Shown piece by piece: positions 30,866-32,576 of a DNA stretch of 32,576 nucleotides. Origin of the DNA: Branchiostoma floridae (taxonomy: Eukaryota; Chordata; Leptocardii; Amphioxiformes; Branchiostomatidae); assembly GCF_000003815.2 (NCBI RefSeq), contig NC_049988.1:5301330-5333905 (forward strand). Reading direction: 5' to 3'. The position numbers and the translations under genes are program-made. Within the stretch, counting starts at the first letter, position 1. The number at the start of each line of letters is the position of its first letter. Under the pieces are notes generated by a model that saw nothing but the letters and a program-made list of their open reading frames with translations, was not told the DNA's origin and did no database searches.

Positions 30866-30949
30866 GTAAGTGACCAAGCAGGCATTTGTGTTCGTGACTT
30901 TGAAACAGAATAAGTAAAAAAATGACTAACATTAGGTTTTCATCTTTAT
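30866..30949. other. Start of kinase-like gene intron 1
   Basis: Donor gtaagt followed by unremarkable sequence. Confidence 0.5.
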
Positions 30950-31238
30950 TCAAAATTCAATCTCTTCAACTGGACAAAAACGGAGATTTACTTTTAGACG
31001 TTTCGAGTGACATCCAATGATCCATCACTTTTCTTCACCATAGGGTCAACTATGCAAACATGATGTGACTTTTGCATACAATCCTTAGGAGTTAGTGGTT
31101 CAACTGTTTTTTTTCTACTGACTGTACTTGTTTTGAATTATTCTGCCAATTCATTCTACTGACGCTGAAGGAGAGTGATCGATGTCAGTCAAAACATCCT
31201 GAAGTAAATCTCCATTTTTATATCCAATTGTATTGAAT
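30950..31238. mobile_element. ~289-bp fold-back element
   Basis: The left arm attcaatctcttcaactgga, caaaaacggagatttacttt, tagacgtttcgagtgacatc is mirrored by gatgtcagtcaaaacatcct, gaagtaaatctccattttta and tatccaattgtattgaat. Arms are about 60 bp with moderate divergence. No coding capacity. Confidence 0.72.
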
Positions 31239-31790
31239 ATCTAAATTGTATACATATTTGAATTTTGTTTACCTGGAAGTACCATCGGATCCTAAACATA
31301 CATGTCTATAGAGGTTTTCATCATCTTTGACCTGTAGATATTGATGACAACAACATGATCCTATGTAAATTTTGCAAAGCAGGGGTAACATCTATTATCA
31401 TAATACTGCCACTAATCATAATACTGCCATATAGAATATTATCGATTCTGTAAAGTTAAGGAGATATACTAGTGCAGAAACAGTAATTTCCAAGGTATGC
31501 AGGCTTCAGACATCAATGTGTTCAACTCTTTTTTAACATGACAACAAGGTCAAAAGTTTTCCTTTTCGGGCCAGGCGAGCTCGTTGTGGGAAGAACACTT
31601 CATCTTCTTCGGTAGATTTGTTGATAATAGTGATAGGATGAGCGGACATCCTGTGTAATTGGATGAGAGGCACCCCCACACCTGGGATGGTTTATTCCAT
31701 GATACCACGTGACTAGATGTGATGCAGTGACTTTTACTCTGCACGTTTTTTCCAAAATTTTCGTCATTTTCGTCACTTTGAGCCGATGTC
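31239..31790. other. Intron / 5' flank of retroelement-like frame
   Basis: Contains a duplicated atcataatactgccact phrase (about 31396-31430). An LTR, if present, cannot be delimited because the other end is outside the window. Confidence 0.35.
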
Positions 31791-32576
31791 ATGGAATCGG
31801 TACGCCCTAAACGGACGGCTAAGCTGCCTGCGAGGCTTCTGGACACGGACATACAAGTCGAAATACAGAAAGTGGCCGAGGAAATAACTTCTCTCCAGTC
31901 GTCCTTGACCACCACGCCTGAGGGACAAGGTCGTGCCCGGCCTGTCGTGAGCCCCGCCAGCAGCTTGACAGAAACTCCTGAGGGACAAGATCGTTCCCCA
32001 AGCACCGTTCCCCTGGCGGAAGAGGATGCGCTCGAGAAGGAGCGGACGGCACTCCTCGAGGAGATCAGGATTTTGGAGTTGGCCAAGGAAGTGGAGGACC
32101 TCCGGAGGAGGAAAGTGCAGTTACAATTTCGGTCGACCGCACGACGGGAATTCAACCCCCCTCCCGCAGAGGCTTCTCCATCGGCGCCAACCGGCCCTGG
32201 TCGTGAGGGGCAGGGACTGGCCTGGTCTATCGACGTGGAGTCGGCAAAGGACAAGTCAGTGAAGGACCGGCCTGGTCTGTCTCAGGATCAGGCGGTAACA
32301 CACGATGCAGCCTCGCCACACGACGTGGCGCGCACTATCCAGGACCTGCGGCGTGACAGCGCGGCGGTCGCAGAGGTTGATCGCATACTGGGCGCCATGA
32401 GTCTGCAGCCTGCGCCTGTTCTACCCCTACCCGACCCCGGCAAGCTCAGTCTTCCCGACCCCAGTGTCCAGCCCGTACGGCAAAACCCTGGACTCGGCTT
32501 GCCGGCAGCCAACCCCAGCGTGCCGCCCGCACAAACCAACTCTGGCCTCTCCAGCGCGCCGCCAACTGAGCAGCCG
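31791..32576 (+). CDS. Open frame of 262 codons, retroelement gag/ORF1-like, runs off the window
   Basis: The ATG at 31791 follows an in-frame TGA four codons upstream. The frame is open to the last base. It encodes MESVRPKRTAKLPARLLDTD, a charged helical segment (LEKERTALLEEIRILELAKE, VEDLRRRKVQLQ) likely to form a coiled coil, and a Pro-rich C-terminal part with repeated PDP, NPG and NPSVPP phrases. TPEGQ occurs twice near residues 43 and 63. The G+C-rich codon use is unlike the local intron. The basic start, coiled coil and low-complexity tail resemble gag or ORF1 proteins of animal retrotransposons; no zinc knuckle or reverse transcriptase lies within the window. It sits in the presumed intron 1 of the kinase-like gene, same strand. 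A cellular gene cannot be excluded. Confidence 0.55.
   Translation, partial: MESVRPKRTAKLPARLLDTDIQVEIQKVAEEITSLQSSLTTTPEGQGRARPVVSPASSLTETPEGQDRSPSTVPLAEEDALEKERTALLEEIRILELAKEVEDLRRRKVQLQFRSTARREFNPPPAEASPSAPTGPGREGQGLAWSIDVESAKDKSVKDRPGLSQDQAVTHDAASPHDVARTIQDLRRDSAAVAEVDRILGAMSLQPAPVLPLPDPGKLSLPDPSVQPVRQNPGLGLPAANPSVPPAQTNSGLSSAPPTEQP

Noticed and set aside
31550-32254. 234-codon minus-strand frame
   Set aside because: Antisense shadow of the G+C-rich plus-strand frame at 31791-32576; Ser-rich low complexity without a motif.

Overview
This is eukaryotic genomic DNA from an animal. It has short phase-matched exons with GT..AG introns, abundant satellite and fold-back repeats, and two 100-base N gaps typical of a scaffolded assembly. 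The gene families (a class B1 GPCR resembling PTH/glucagon receptors, and a seven-exon lipid phosphate phosphatase), together with the repeat style (many ATTTGCATAATTAATGA-type repeats and small hairpin elements), suggest an invertebrate deuterostome, most likely a lancelet (Branchiostoma). The species call is inference; no organelle or rRNA marker is present.

Layout. (1) 226-7627, plus strand: the last six coding exons of a class B1 (secretin-family) GPCR, covering TM4 to the C-terminal tail; the 5' part lies before the window. Its introns hold dispersed repeats (942-1780, 1976-2460) and a 75-bp, ~23-copy minisatellite (4898-6620). The minisatellite's last unit is the splice acceptor and first ten coding bases of the TM6 exon. 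(2) 7628-20877: intergenic DNA with a hairpin element (8517-8684), a ~7.1 kb array of ~183-bp satellite units with higher-order structure (10889-17975), and further dispersed repeats. (3) 20878-28397, minus strand: a complete seven-exon phospholipid phosphatase (LPP/PLPP-type) gene of 289 codons before the stop, whose introns carry a tRNA-derived SINE and two fold-back elements. (4) 28398-30217: repeat-rich DNA. (5) 30218-30738: two N gaps around a CpG-rich, CCAAT-containing block. (6) 30753-30865, plus strand: first exon of a dephospho-CoA kinase-like gene with a one-base frameshift in its P-loop. (7) 30950-32576: a fold-back element, then a 262-codon open frame running off the window that looks like a retroelement gag/ORF1-type protein.

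The GPCR and phosphatase genes are convergent (tail to tail) and separated by the satellite domain. No operon-like relation is expected. The receptor would act at the cell surface in peptide-hormone signalling. The phosphatase would dephosphorylate lipid phosphates at the outer or luminal membrane face. The kinase would catalyse the last step of CoA synthesis.

The most unusual feature is the minisatellite built from a splice acceptor plus exon start, which places about two dozen look-alike acceptors directly upstream of the real one. The 11-mer and 8-mer higher-order organisation of the 183-bp satellite and the altered catalytic motifs of the phosphatase are next in interest.
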